This document shows positions 1-12,029 of a stretch of 64,000 nucleotides of DNA, in pieces. The notes beneath the pieces were generated by a model. That model did not search any database and was not told where the DNA came from. It saw only the letters and a list, made by a program, of their open reading frames with translations. The DNA is taken from contig KL197740.1 of the NCBI GenBank assembly GCA_000697665.1, positions 268,441 through 332,440 on the forward strand, written 5' to 3'. The position numbers were made by a program, and so were the translations under genes. Positions within the stretch are counted from its first letter, which is position 1; every line of letters begins with the position of its first letter. Origin of the DNA: Jaapia argillacea MUCL 33604. Taxonomy: Eukaryota; Basidiomycota; Agaricomycetes; Jaapiales; Jaapiaceae.

Positions 1-551
1 AGTGCCTTAGCGTTAGTGTAAGGTAGCGAATAAGGCTTGTAAGTCTTTCGGGTATTCTTTGCTAACGAGTACTCAGGCTACGATCTTGAGGCGATAGAGG
101 ATGACGAGGAGGAGCAAACTGGTTGAAGGATACAACTAAAGCACTGTATTGTTCAAGTGGACAAGCTAGTGAATACAGAGTAGCTAGTTGTCCTTATATA
201 CTGCGGGAACAATGGAATGTCGAACAATGTACTATGGACAATGATGAACGAGACAATGTCTAGAGACAATGGTGAGTGAGTTAAGGTTCAGGACAATGGT
301 GCTGAACAATGGATACTGAACAATGACAGCAGAACAATGGGACAGAGGACAATGACGAGGCTGTGAGTGACGAGTCATTGTGCGCTAATAATAGTATGAG
401 ATCGGAGATAAGATAATGTCCAAGGATAAGATAAGATAAGATGAATGATGCTAAGTATCATAGACAAGGGAAATGATATGAAAGCGAAGGAGGTCCGATA
501 AAAGAATGAAAAAACACAAGAAACTATACGAGTCCAGATGTGTTCACAACA
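1..551 (-). repeat. Gypsy-family LTR, cut by window start
   Basis: This is a long terminal repeat related to those at 29859-30294 and 38041-38476. The shared blocks are a start resembling the first bases of those LTRs, a stretch around 60-175 about CAAACTGGTTGAAG and TTGTTCAAGTGGACAAGCT, a TATATACT box, and GATAAG runs near 400-440. It lies in the same orientation as the element at 29859-38476. It is longer than those LTRs because of a stretch at about 210-350 that contains ten copies of ACAATG. No internal region follows, so it may be a solo LTR or the end of an element that lies outside the window. It is a fossil and clearly more diverged than the other LTRs. Confidence 0.75.
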
Positions 552-789
552 CCAGTCCCTCAAGTGCACTTCTGGTCTACCTGCTACCTAGTATACATGT
601 CACTTTACCAGGCTTTACCTGGTGTGACTCAGTCCCTAGACCAGAGCGTGACTTGCTTGCCTCGTGAATTCCAACTGTCTCTGGAGTGCCTCGTTGTCAG
701 TCAGTGGATTTCCTCATGCCCCTCACCCTTTACTCTGATCATGACCATGGCAAGATATTGACTAGAGAAAACTATCACCAGGCACATTG

Positions 790-2640
790 ATACTATCAAT
801 GTGCTGATGTTTGCACCTGATGGACAATACTTTGCAAGTGGGGCAGATGACGGGTTGCTCCGTGTCTTTTCAGCTCAATCATACCGTGAAGTTTGGAATT
901 TTCAGTCAATGTCAGCAATAACAGCTATCATCTGGAACGCAAGATACGACCGCACTGTTATGGCTGGGGATAGGTGTGGTGAAATACACACCATATGAAT
1001 TGGTGATGATGAGGTCTGTCTCCTCAATAATGTGTTTTGTCTGCTAAGAGGGGGTATTTTCTTCTAGGATGATGATCTTGAGTGGACAGAGACAGTGCCA
1101 GGCTCTGTCCATTGCATGGCTTTAAATAGAATCTTGCTTGCTATTGGCCATGGCAACTCTGTATCGCTCATCAAGCAAGGCACAGTTTGTATATTGCACT
1201 TGCCAAGTATTGTCCACCTTTTCTTATCATTTGTTATGATTATAGCGGCTTGGGATAACATTAAAGTCCTCCCCGACCCCCCTCAGCTTCCCAAACTTGA
1301 TGTCGAGCTTTTCAAGCCAATAACTACGTCTCTGGCCTTTCTGCAACAAGAAGAGTCATTGTTGGTCACATATCTGGAGCATGGCATTGTGTAGATAATG
1401 TTTGACTCTTTCAGTCACCGTTGAACTAGAGAGAATCACAGAGCATGGAGTACAGTCACCCATGAGATACATTGGCATCTTCGGCCAAGATCCTGTTGAA
1501 TGTAGGTCCACCATTATCACCACCAATACTTGCTCATGTGGGTCTCCATCAGTGGTGCATCTGCACTCTCCCCTCTCCAAGACTTGATGGCCATGACCAA
1601 TCTTTATGACAGGATTGATTGGTATTCTCTCAAGAAGCAGTGCTTTGCACAGGGCTCATACATGGGGATACTATTCAGCTCCTTGAACACAATGGTAAGT
1701 ATATTGCACCTAGGAAATCTATTTCTGACTAACAGACTCTTAGCTCAAGATATCATTCAGGCAGTGGTTCATTGGGAAGTCTGTCCTACTATCCTTTTCT
1801 GATACTTTATTCTTGTAGGCATACTCACAAGTCAAAGTCAAAAGCACATCCTAACTGGTGTTTCTGAAAGAGGATCTCAAACTCTGATTCGCGTGTGGAT
1901 GAGCGAGAAGGAGCTTGACAAGACCACAGTCTCTAAAGCATGTCCAGTCCCGTCTCAGGTTATTGTCATCTGTCTATTCATTTGCTAGGTTGCTTACATC
2001 ATCTCCACAGTCCCTCCAGTACCAGTTCTCATGGACCAATACTGCACTTCTTGTCACCCTTGCAGTAGTTGTGACTTCATGGGCCTCATCAACGGAACCC
2101 AATTTACCCTCATGGGTGTTGAAGGTCACATAGTTCACTGGAGAGACCAGACATGCTGTTGCACAGTGTGAGCGAGACTTGGGTTCCATATGTGGAAAGA
2201 GAGAGTTCGTTTGCCTCATGAAGGAGACAGTGGAAGGTCATGGGTGGATTGTGAGAGTAGGACGGCATTGGTGGAACACGAGAGTGTGATACCTTTGGAG
2301 GAACACAAGGGTGGGGCATTGTTGGTGGAGAATCAGGTCAGGGCAAATGAACTATCCATCAGTACTTCACTTCCGAGGAAATATTCCTCCAAAGTCGACA
2401 CATAGACTCATTGTAGTAATAGAAGAGATCTTTTGGCTTGTTGAGAATGGAATGCCACCAGGTTCCATTGGTAGCGATTCATACCCTGAGCTGCCAAACG
2501 GTGATATCAGAATGTCACTTTGACCATTACATATATTTGGCCTCATGCATCTTTTCATTTTCTCAACTTCGAAATACTCAAGGATGACCCATGGTTGGGC
2601 TGTTGGACATAACCATGAATACTCCATGGCTTTTCGATAA
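790..2640 (+). pseudogene. WD40-repeat protein pseudogene
   Basis: The translation around 801-998 reads like a WD40 blade (APDGQYFASGADDGLLRVF, then a second blade with WNARYD and MAGDRCGEI). Downstream, about 1250-1395 reads WDNIKVLP and then LLVTYLEHGIV, and about 1545-1640 reads SGASALSP and TNLYDRIDWYSL. This order matches a WD40 family common in basidiomycete genomes. Further coding-like text reaches about 2160 (MGVEGHIVHW). Short GT-AG introns separate several pieces, for example one ending near 1066. The frame is broken repeatedly: the segment after HGIV stops at once and the next pieces lie in other frames. The family usually has a longer C-terminal part that I cannot follow past about 2200. 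The WD40 fold is well supported, but the role of the protein is unknown. Confidence 0.7.
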
Positions 2641-2689
2641 ATAGTCCCATCCTCTCATTTCTTACCCTAGACCGTTCTTCACCTTGAAT

Positions 2690-4440
2690 GATTGATCAGT
2701 TGTGTTTCATTGATTCCCCACAGTACGACAGCTGGCTTCTCTCACCTCATCCTCCCTATAAAACCCTTGACACCTCTTTCTTCCCTCCACTCACCAGGGT
2801 GGACACTGCATAGCTACTGGTAGGGGGGATGGGGACTGGCATCCCATCTCTCTACTTGTCCTGAGGGGAACATGTCCCTGAGTATTTGAACACTTTCCTT
2901 ATCCTCTCCCTCCTCATCCAACCATGACTCTCTCCTGTCTCCTTCCTCTCCCTGTTGGACTCTTGTCTCTGTTCCCTCACTCTCCTTCTTCGATTCTTGA
3001 CTCCATCTCCTTGTGAGTAGCTACTTGTATATCCTTCAAGGACATTGATGCCAAATGTGTCTTGATCCTAGTGATCGCCCAAGACTCCCCCTCCCAGGTG
3101 ACCCCACTGTCCTCCAAAGACCTTCCTCCTTTCTGGTAGGTTCCCTCTGAGTGTCATGGGCTCTGGCTGGTCAGAAGTTCTGCTGACTTTCTTATCTACT
3201 ATTAGCATGAATCCTCCAAACAGAGTGTACCTGAGCCCTGAGCCACTAGCATCGTTTTCTCCTTACAATCATCCAGACCTGGTATGACCTTGCTTTCTTC
3301 CATATCTGCCTATATACCCACTCTCTATGTCACTCTCCCATCACCACAGACTACACACCAATGTTGACTCCAACTGCAGCCTCTGCTCTGACAGCAGACA
3401 AAGGTCTCCTGACCATCCTCAAGCAGATCCAAGCCCAATGCCTCGTCATATCACACAATCTACCCATATGCCAGGCACAACACCCACAGACCTAACCACC
3501 CTCCTCTCTCTCAACCTCACACCAAATCTCATCCCTGTCCTCTCATAGATGCGATCTTCTATAACCCCTCATGAATCTCCAGCTCTAATGGCTGAGATTG
3601 GAGCTGTACCCGTGGGTGAGCCGATGATGAGGGCTAAGGATACAACCACTTTCAGAGTTGCTGGGTTTGGTGCAGAGGCTGGGGAGGACTGGGCTAGGGT
3701 TGTTTCAAGTCAAGGTTGATGGAGTTGTCTCTCCAGAGTAGGTAGTCAAGAGGGTCAGCACAGAAGCTGAGCTCATTGGCGTCCACCTTTCTTTCGGAAG
3801 GAAGAACTGTGTTGGTGTCAAACAAGCTACTTCAATTTTGTTGGCGTTGAGGAAGGTCCGTTCAAGGTTCTCAGACACTTCAACACCTCCATCAGCCACT
3901 ACCATCTCGCTCAGGAATATTGGTTCCAAGCCCAAGTGCCCAACTCTCATTCTTGTCAACCATCTCTTCACCATCACTCGTCAGAATCTTCAATGATGAC
4001 ACAACTTTGGAAGAAATTATCCGAACCATCCACCTAGCCCAATTCGACATCATCCAGCTACCTCTCTCTGCCCCCCTCTACTACTCATCCCACATCCCTG
4101 TATACACAATCAGCACCCTCCAAGGAACATCCAACTCCCTCTCCCTCTCCCTAGCCCAACAGCTGGCTATCATCACCTCATCCTACTTGAATACAAAGCA
4201 GAGAATTCTGACAAGGCCAAATCGGTCTCTGAACTCAATGTCCTGTTGCTCTTGAGTTACATCAGAGATATCCTGGCAGCTGATAAAGTTTAGGAAGTGA
4301 CGTAGGTTGCTAGGCCTTGGGCAGTTTGTGCAAGTGGGAATGTGGAGATTGATGGTGGGAGTGTTGATGGGAAATTCGTGGATTTATTCGTCCAGGCTGT
4401 CTAGGCAGCTGATGAGGGTTTGCCTTGGTGATGCACTGGT
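2690..4440 (+). repeat. Inverted duplicated repeat, copy 1 (unknown coding content)
   Basis: This segment matches the reverse complement of about 14205-16440 along its length. The first matching block is promoter-like, with CCCTATAAAACCCTT near 2755 and then GGTGGACACTGCATAGCTACTGG. The last is a block around 4330-4410 corresponding to CTGATGAGGGT. The plus strand carries fragments of a protein I do not recognise. About 3710-3870 reads GVVSPE and ELIGVHLSFGRKN, and about 3990-4170 reads DDTTLEEIIRTI and YYSSHIPVYTISTLQGTSNS. Both have counterparts in copy 2. All frames are interrupted. It could be a duplicated host gene or a non-autonomous transposon that captured one; no terminal repeats or target duplications were seen. 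Confidence 0.65.
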
Positions 4441-5278
4441 GATTGCGAGGGTTGATTGCGAGTGTCACCCTTGATGTTGCATGTCTAAAGAACTATGTTG
4501 CATGTTGTATCACAATTATACATTGGAGTCTGTATTTCGATCCAACATCTGACCTTCATTAGACCTAGCTGAGTCCTTGCACGAATGGGGTCCATGACAT
4601 GATCTTATATCCTTGCCCCAAACACCCAAACTCATTATCAAGAGTCTCGACATACAGCCAGTGACCAATCTCATCCATGTGAATGAGAATGTCACAAGAC
4701 ATTGGACATCATTATCAGAACATGGACACCAATCACCTTGAGATCTCTCATCTCTCATCCATGGAGCATCCTCCACCTCAGGGAGAGGTATTATACTGCA
4801 ATTCCTGCTTCTTCCAGTTTAATTCTGATTTAGAGTCTTCCAGGCCTTGCAAAGACAATGCTTTGTCCAATGACGCTATAGCTTTGACCAAGATGGTCAT
4901 CTGATATTGAGAGTCCAGTTCATGCAAAGGTCAGAACTTCATGCAGATTAATCTGCAAGATCATTGCTGACTTGTCATTTAGTTATCCCCCGTATACAAG
5001 ACAGGTAATGTTGGCTTTGCCACCCTCTAACCACTCTCAAGTGATTCGCCATCAGTATGTTCTTTAATAGTGCCATGGTTGTACTAGCTAGTTATCTTTG
5101 AAAATTAGCTCTCCCACTCCGGCACTGCAAGTATCGACAACCAGTTCAGACTTTCTTCAAACCCAGTGGATTTTTGATTCGATTACAGACATACTTCATC
5201 AATCATCCAAGTCTCCATCAATCCCTGTGATTGCTCGTAGTCTGGCACATCTGACAGGAGATCCTCATATTTGACAAG
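4441..5278. other. No recognisable gene
   Basis: This stretch is about 840 bases of low-CpG text without a reading frame I can support. Short coding-like fragments occur on the plus strand but do not connect. It may be the decayed 5' part of the gene fragment that follows. Confidence 0.4.
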
Positions 5279-6790
5279 GTGCTGGATAGACACCTTGATT
5301 CTCTGGATATCAAGCCTGAATCGAAGGCCATCATCCTGCCCATCATTAAGCACCACCTGGCTTATCCTCCGTACACTCTGGTTACTCTATGTTTGCTTTG
5401 TCTTTCACCTAAACTGATTCTCATACATAGTAGAATGTCCTCCGTCCCTATGACGGTCATGCCGTCAAACACACAAGTTCCAGGATTTCCTCCCTCAGGC
5501 ACTCCACCTACTCTGCAGACAATGACGCCCTACAGACAGCAGAGATCTTTTCACTCACAATCAGGAAGTGGAAATACAATCTGGTTCTGGACTTCTTCCC
5601 TCACTGACCTCACTGCTCCACTCTCTATGGACTGCAAATGTGGTGACTTGTATATTCACAAGAACACCACCTTAGGAAAGCTTCAATCTTGGGTTTATGG
5701 GAAGGAAGGGCAGTGGCAAGCAGCTAATGAAGAAACCTCTCATCCTTTTTTCCCTGACCAAGTCTTATCCTTTTGTGCCAACGATGAGCCAAGTTGGGTG
5801 ACTAGGCAGGCAGCATTAACTGTGCAAACAAGGCAGGAGAAGAAGCGAGCAACATCTGTAATTCCTTAGAAACACTGCTCAGTATCTATACCTTCATGTC
5901 TCTTGTCGACCAGGTTTTCTGCAGATATACCAGTAAATCACCCCCCCTCCCTTGTGGTCACAGTGTGTGGTCTTGCCTGACCTAAAAGTCTGCTAATGCT
6001 ATCAACTGAGTTTGGCAATCAAAACCCAGTAATCCACACGTTTTAACCGAGACCTCTCATAACACACGTCCTCCTCATGTTGTCTAGGATAAAGGGCTTG
6101 CGTTAAGGATGCACCCTCATTCTCCCCCTGTTTCTCTCCTACCATATACTTGAATTCTTTGTCTCTAACTTTCATTCCAATGCTGGTGCTATGAGAAATA
6201 CCTGTTTGTCAGAGTGAGGTAAGTTGTCAACCATATTGTTGTGCAGAGTTCTCACTAATATCCAAATTTGGGAAGCTCAAGGAACGGTCCATCTCAGGTG
6301 TTCTTTGGGTTTATGGAAGGCCTGGGCACTTGCCCCCTTCTAAGCCTGTCCAGATAAAATTTGATGTGCAGCACCCTGATCCAGTGACCATGCACAACAA
6401 GCCCCTTGTGCTGGTGGAACAAGCTTTCCAATGTCCCCCTGGGTCAACTGCTCCAGTACACGATATTTACATGCTGGTGGGGGCCAAACAAATTGCATAC
6501 CTGGTGTCTGGCTATCAGGATGAGAGAGGGCCAGTAAATTGAGCGCTTCAGCAGCAGTTTAAGAAGTTTATTTGGAGGGGGGAGATTGCAGTGATGTTTG
6601 TTGGATCGAACAAGCCCTACATTCAGACCAACTGCCACGGCAATGCAGCAACTTTGTGGTGAGCAATTTCTGCATATGTCTTTCTTTTTTTATTCCCCGA
6701 CTCATCACTCATCTATCCCCCAGTTACATGGCTGAATGTTTGCATCAGGAACCACACATGGTACCCCAGTCGTTCATATCTGTTCCATGA
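5279..6790 (+). pseudogene. Decayed protein gene of unknown function
   Basis: Two coding-like blocks share one strand. The first is a single open frame at 5279-5869; its second half reads SWVYGKEGQW, then FFPDQVLSFCANDEPSWV, then TRQEKKRATSVIP and a stop. Another frame of the same block reads LQTAEIFSLTIRKWKYNLVL, so a frameshift lies inside it. The second block, about 6330-6660, reads PLVLVEQAFQCPPGSTA, then HDIYMLVGAKQIAYLVSGYQ, then a TGA at about 6540, and continues in frame with ALQQQFKKFIWRGEIAVMFV. An intron-like stretch ends in CCCCCAG near 6722. The text has the texture of a conserved fungal protein, but I cannot name the family. The blocks may belong to one gene or two. The visible stop is of the kind produced by C-to-T change. 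Confidence 0.45.
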
Positions 6791-6999
6791 AGTACCCATT
6801 GTAGCATACTTGTTGACCAAGCTCTAATTCTTCTTTCTATCTTGTAAATACTCTCATTGATGATTGTCTTCCATATCCTCCCAACTATATTAGCGGTGCT
6901 CGCAACGACATGTGTACTTTCTGATCCTAGGCAATAAGAATTGGTTAGTGCATTGTGTTTGGTTGTGTGGCAATGCAGTGGGTCAATCCATGACAGTTA

Positions 7000-9900
7000 T
7001 CTTATCTCAATAATCTCCCTTTCTTTCTTTTCTCTCTCATTTTTGAACTCCTCCCTTTCACCTCTGCCTCATGTCCTCGCCTCAGACAGCATATAAGATG
7101 TGACGATGCATAGATGTTCCTTGTCATCTCACGCATTGCTTGCAGGTATGTCTCATTATCTACAGTTCATTCTTGGACGTCGTCTCACACATCACTCGCA
7201 GCTTTGCTCATTTCTGTAGATTTTCTTTGACATCTACCATTGCATGCCCCCTTGCATCTGAGGTGCAAACAGATGCTTCATTCCTGCTACAGTCTTGCCA
7301 CTTGACGACACCACTCCTAACATGGCTGATCAGATCCCTCCTGTTGTCCCTGTTGTCCCTGTTGCCAACCCTGTTGTACCTCCGTTGCCACCAGCAGCCC
7401 CCACAGCTCCAGTCATTGACGCTACTCACATGGCAGCCATGTTTGCTGCCATCTTACCCACCCTGATGACTTAGGTCTGCAATGAGATCACCAATGCTCT
7501 CGCTACTCACACGGTGGCTCCCCCTCCTCTCATACCAGTAGCAGCACCCATTGCACCCCCCTTTGTGGGACCTTTAACTCACAACATCACTGCCAGTGTG
7601 TCATCTTCTCTGCTATCTCAATTTCCTGAAGTTGAAGCTGCTGTCATCACTGCCATCATCACCCACAAATTTAAAGCTTCTGAGCTTTACAAGTTGGACT
7701 CAAAGTACTGGGATAAAGCCAATCGAGGAGTCCTTGAACTCGAGAATGGCTCTCTCCATTTATGCACAGACCCTTCAGTCAAGGACTACCCCACCACCCT
7801 CTCCATCCATAACCCCCTCGCCATCTACTTCCAGATACTCATTGCCCACTCTGTTGCCACTGGTCATTCAATTGACATCGCTACATCAATGATGTCATAC
7901 CTCGCTTTTCTTATCAAGCTGAGCTCCGAGTTTGAGTGGTCCACCATTCTTGGCTATCATATAGCCTTCTTTGCTCATCACTGTCGTGAAATGGCAGATG
8001 GCTTGTATAGTGGCTGGAGGAGGACAGACCAGGAGCTTCAAGCAGAGTACCTGCTAGCTCACTGAAAGGTTTGAGCTGTCGTAGGAAATGGCTCAGGTGC
8101 GAAGAAGTTGGAGAACTCAAAGGAGGTATGCAAGCTGTTTAACACTGGCATCTGTACATCCTCCCCATGTCATAATGGGCATATCCATAGATGCTCCACT
8201 TGTGGGAAGGGAGATCACGGTGCCTCCACCTGTGCCACCCACACTTGAAGGGGAGGTAGGATGAGAGTTCCTCATTCACCAGTCCATAACTCTTGTCTGG
8301 ACCCTCCTGATGAGCCTTTCGCTGTTGCAGTACAGCCATTATCACCATGTGACCATGTCTCACATGCTGTGCCTGACGCTCCTTATGTCCCTGACACGTC
8401 ACCTCTCACTTCAGTAGCCCATCCACTCCTTTTGGATCTACCTCATGCACATCTATTCCCTCTGGGTCCACCCCCTCCCATACGCCCTAATACAGCACCT
8501 TGTGCTAATCTCCCCCCTTCTGACACCTCAGATCTTCCCCGAGTGTCCAGTACCTTACGGGAAGAAGCATGGGCTTATCATCTATTGGATTATCCTGACT
8601 GCACCTTTGTACATACCTTACTACACATAATACGACATGGTGCCACTATTGGATTTACTGGTATTGAATGCAAGCAATCATGCTCAAACCTCAAATCAGC
8701 ACTGGAACTTCCGGATTCCATTCAAACTGACCTCAATGCACAGATTGCCGCAGGCCGCGTCCATGGTCCATTCACGAACCCTCCACTTCCAAACTTCTGT
8801 TGCTCACCTCTGGGATCAGTAGCTCAGAAATGCTCACAAAAGTGATGCCGCATACATCATCTCTCCTGGCCACATGGTTCATTGGTTAACGATGGAATTT
8901 CTGATGGGGAAGCACACATCCATTATGATGCCTTTCATTGCCCTGTCGCCAATCTTCAGAGATCTGGTTGAGGATCCTTACTTGGGAAGTTAGACCTCAA
9001 AGATGCTTTTCGTCACATCCCAATCCACCCTGCTGATTGGCACTATCTTGGTTTTACATGGCTTGATCAGCTGTGGTACGACATTGTCTTTGGCTTTGGG
9101 CTTTGTTCTGCACCATACATCTTCAATCTAGTTGCCGAGGGTCTTCACTGGATCATCTCCCAACACATCCCTGCCCATCATGGTCATTGCCTCGACGACT
9201 TCCTACCAATCTTTGACCCCAAGACTCCTTTCTCAGTTGCAAAAGCTGCGCTAGAGTGGATACAGAGTCTTGGCACACAACTTGGTCTTTCCTTCCAGGA
9301 TGCTAAGACTGAGGGACCCATGACATGTCTGTCCTTCCTTGGTCTGGAACTAGACTCAGAAGCAATGGAAGCCTGCCTTCCCAAGGATAAACTGGTACTT
9401 CTTCTGGAACTTCTCTCAGACTGGAAGGCACAGAAGCAATGCTCTCTTCAAGAGCTTCAGGAGCTAACCAGATTTCTACAATTCACATCCTCAGTGGTAC
9501 CATACTCCCAGGCCTTTATTCACCACCTCATCAACTTCTCGACAACATTTTCATCACCATTTTCAGTCCACTGAATCCCTAGCAGTTCACACTCAGACAT
9601 CAACTGGTGGTCAGAGTTCACAAAAAGGTGGAATGGCATCCGCTTTATTACTCCTGACCATCCCATCCTGCACATCTACACCGATGCCAGTGGCACCAAG
9701 GGCATTGGTGCTATCTTTGGCTGTCAGTGGTTCGCAGCCCGAGTCCCTCGTCACTTCCATGAATGGGATATCCAATTCAATGAGTTGTACACCATTGTTG
9801 AGGCTGTTGGATGATGGGGTGATGCCTTTCAAGGGTCCCACATTGTCTTCCACACCAATAATCAAGGTGTTTACCACACATTACAAAATCTCACCAATCG

Positions 9901-11200
9901 CTCGGCCCCAACTATGACACTCCTTCGTGACTTCCTGATGACAGCGGTGAAGCTTGACTTCATTTTTACTTCATCTTGGTTATCTTGCGAAGAGAATGCA
10001 CAAGCTGACTATGCTTCACATTTTCAATACACAAAACTATTTGCTGTTGCACCACATCTCAACCCACAGCCTACCTTGAAGCCCTGCCTGCCTACTGGTA
10101 TGAAGCGAACTCACACACCCTTGCCTCATATCCTTTTACCTCTGGCATGGCCTCGCCTCCAGCACCTGGAAAACCTACTCTGTTGGTCAAAAATCCTATC
10201 TCAACTTTGTCATGCTCCACAAGCTTGGCAACAGCGACAGGTCCTTCCTTCCAGCATCCCAGCCTGCTATCGTGGCCTGGGTTGCTTCTCTCACTGGCAG
10301 AGTCCAACCCAAAACCATTAAATTCTACCTCACCCACATTCACTCCCTCCACGTCAACTCTGATCTTCCATTCAAAGCAACAGAAGCCCCAGTCATCCAA
10401 TGACTTATCAGAGGGATCAAATGTTTCCATAGCGAGAAAGATCAGAACCCTAAACTCCCCATCACCATCACCATGCTTCGACAGATCTTACAGCAACTTG
10501 ACCCAGTCAACCAATCAGCCCACAAGTTCATTTTTGGAGCTTGTTGCCTGGCATTCTCAGCCCTCCTACGATGTGGCGAGTTTACTGTCACCAAAGCAAC
10601 ATTTGATGCCACCCACAATCTCTCTCAAGGCTCCATCCAGTTCATCCCTGACATCACAAATGCCTCGCATCTGCTCCTCACTCTGCCAGCCTCCAAAACT
10701 GACATTTTCTGGAAAGGTGTCACAATCATGGTTGCAGCAGCTCCCAGGCAAATATCATGCCCTATATCCACCATGCGGAATATCTTCAACAGCCACCCTG
10801 CCCCTCCTGAAGCCCCGCTTCTCACCATGCCTGACAGAAAGCCACTCTCTCAGCAGTACTTTATTGACTCGATCTGCACCCTCCTCACCACAGAAGGGTT
10901 CCACACCAACCAATATGCGGGCCATAGCTTTTGCAGAGGTGCCTCATCTGCTGCTGCTGCTGGATTCAGTGACCATGAGATCCAATTACTCAGGCATTGG
11001 CGTAGCGACGCCTACAAACTCTACATCGATGTTCCCACTGCCCGCATCCTTCAACTCTTCTCTCACCTCCACTGGGTCCAGCCCTCTATCAGCCCTCCTG
11101 GACCTCTGTTTCTCCAAGCTGCACAACACCTGGCTTGAGTCTGTCCCTACCAGCAGGCAAGAGAGCTTGTAGCCTACAATGACCATTGTTTGCCCAAACC
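7000..11200 (+). mobile_element. DIRS/Ngaro-like tyrosine-recombinase retroelement (fossil)
   Basis: Three domains appear in the order expected for this class. After a gag-like region (7514-8065) and a cysteine/histidine cluster (about 8140-8250), a reverse transcriptase region runs from about 8860 to 9570, with KLDLKDAFRHIPI, FGLCSAPYIFN, a C-L-D-D box and FLGLELDS. An RNase H region follows at about 9600-10030, opening with IYTDASGTKGIG. A tyrosine recombinase region lies at about 10140-11138, with LLRCGEF, HSFCRGASS and RHWRSDAYKLYI. There is no integrase and no LTR. The RT-RH-recombinase order excludes Copia and Gypsy. The split repeats typical of Ngaro were not identified, so the ends are approximate. 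It is broken in several places and of moderate age. Confidence 0.85.
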
Positions 11201-12029
11201 CCATTTCATGACCAAACCTCATGTCACCCACTCATGGTCTTGGACCTCCCTCCTCCCTTCTTGACAAAGGATTGATACTATTCTAAGACAGTGGGACCTA
11301 CCATAAGACCCTAACATTAACCAGTTTGGCAATGGAGCTAAACATGAGGGACCCACAGATGTCCACAATGCTTGCCATATTCAGCAACATCAGATAAGCC
11401 TTGTCATCTCATCACAAAAGATTTTTGAACAGTCTGTTCTTTGGCTACGACTGCAGCTGCAGTTGGAATAGGTCCATCATCTCTGAATTCAGTATACAGC
11501 CATAGCTCAATCTAACAAGCCCTTGAGCAACCGACATCAGACCATTTTCTCTACCTGGCCGACAACCAACACACAGACTCCTTGTCCTGGTGAGCTGGCA
11601 TCATGTCTGGTATGAAAATTGTCGTTCTGGTGTCTTATTCATTTTCTATCTTAGAGGGGACAACATTGGGGGTTGCATCAACATCAGCAGCTCATACTAC
11701 GCCTGGCCCTCCCTCTTCACATGCCTCAGAGATCGTTGGTAATCTACTCAGACTCAAAGGTACATCTGGCTTTGAAAGAATAAGTTCCATTCAATTTGAA
11801 CTCTTAAGGCCTTGTTATACAGGAAGTCAAGCTGGAAGCTGTGCCACCTCACGTGGAGGAACTCCCTTGTCCGTTACAGCCCATGAAGACCCAGCAAGTG
11901 ACGGTAGGTCAAAACCTTCATTTATGAACCACATAGTAACAACCATATATAGCAAGTAACAGCGCTGGGAAACACCATCGTAGAGAGGGTTCTACAGCCC
12001 ACGAGGAACCAGAATCCAAGGAGCATCAT
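11201..12029. other. No recognisable gene; one open frame
   Basis: An open frame at 11603-11959 (118 codons, plus strand) is rich in serine, threonine and glycine and shows no motif I know. It may be an upstream exon of the gene fragment that starts near 12030, since a splice-like GT follows it. The rest of the stretch shows nothing. Confidence 0.3.

Noticed and set aside
10147-11172. A 341-codon plus-strand frame over the recombinase region
   Set aside because: It is a shadow frame of proline/serine-rich text; the recombinase motifs lie in another frame of the same strand.
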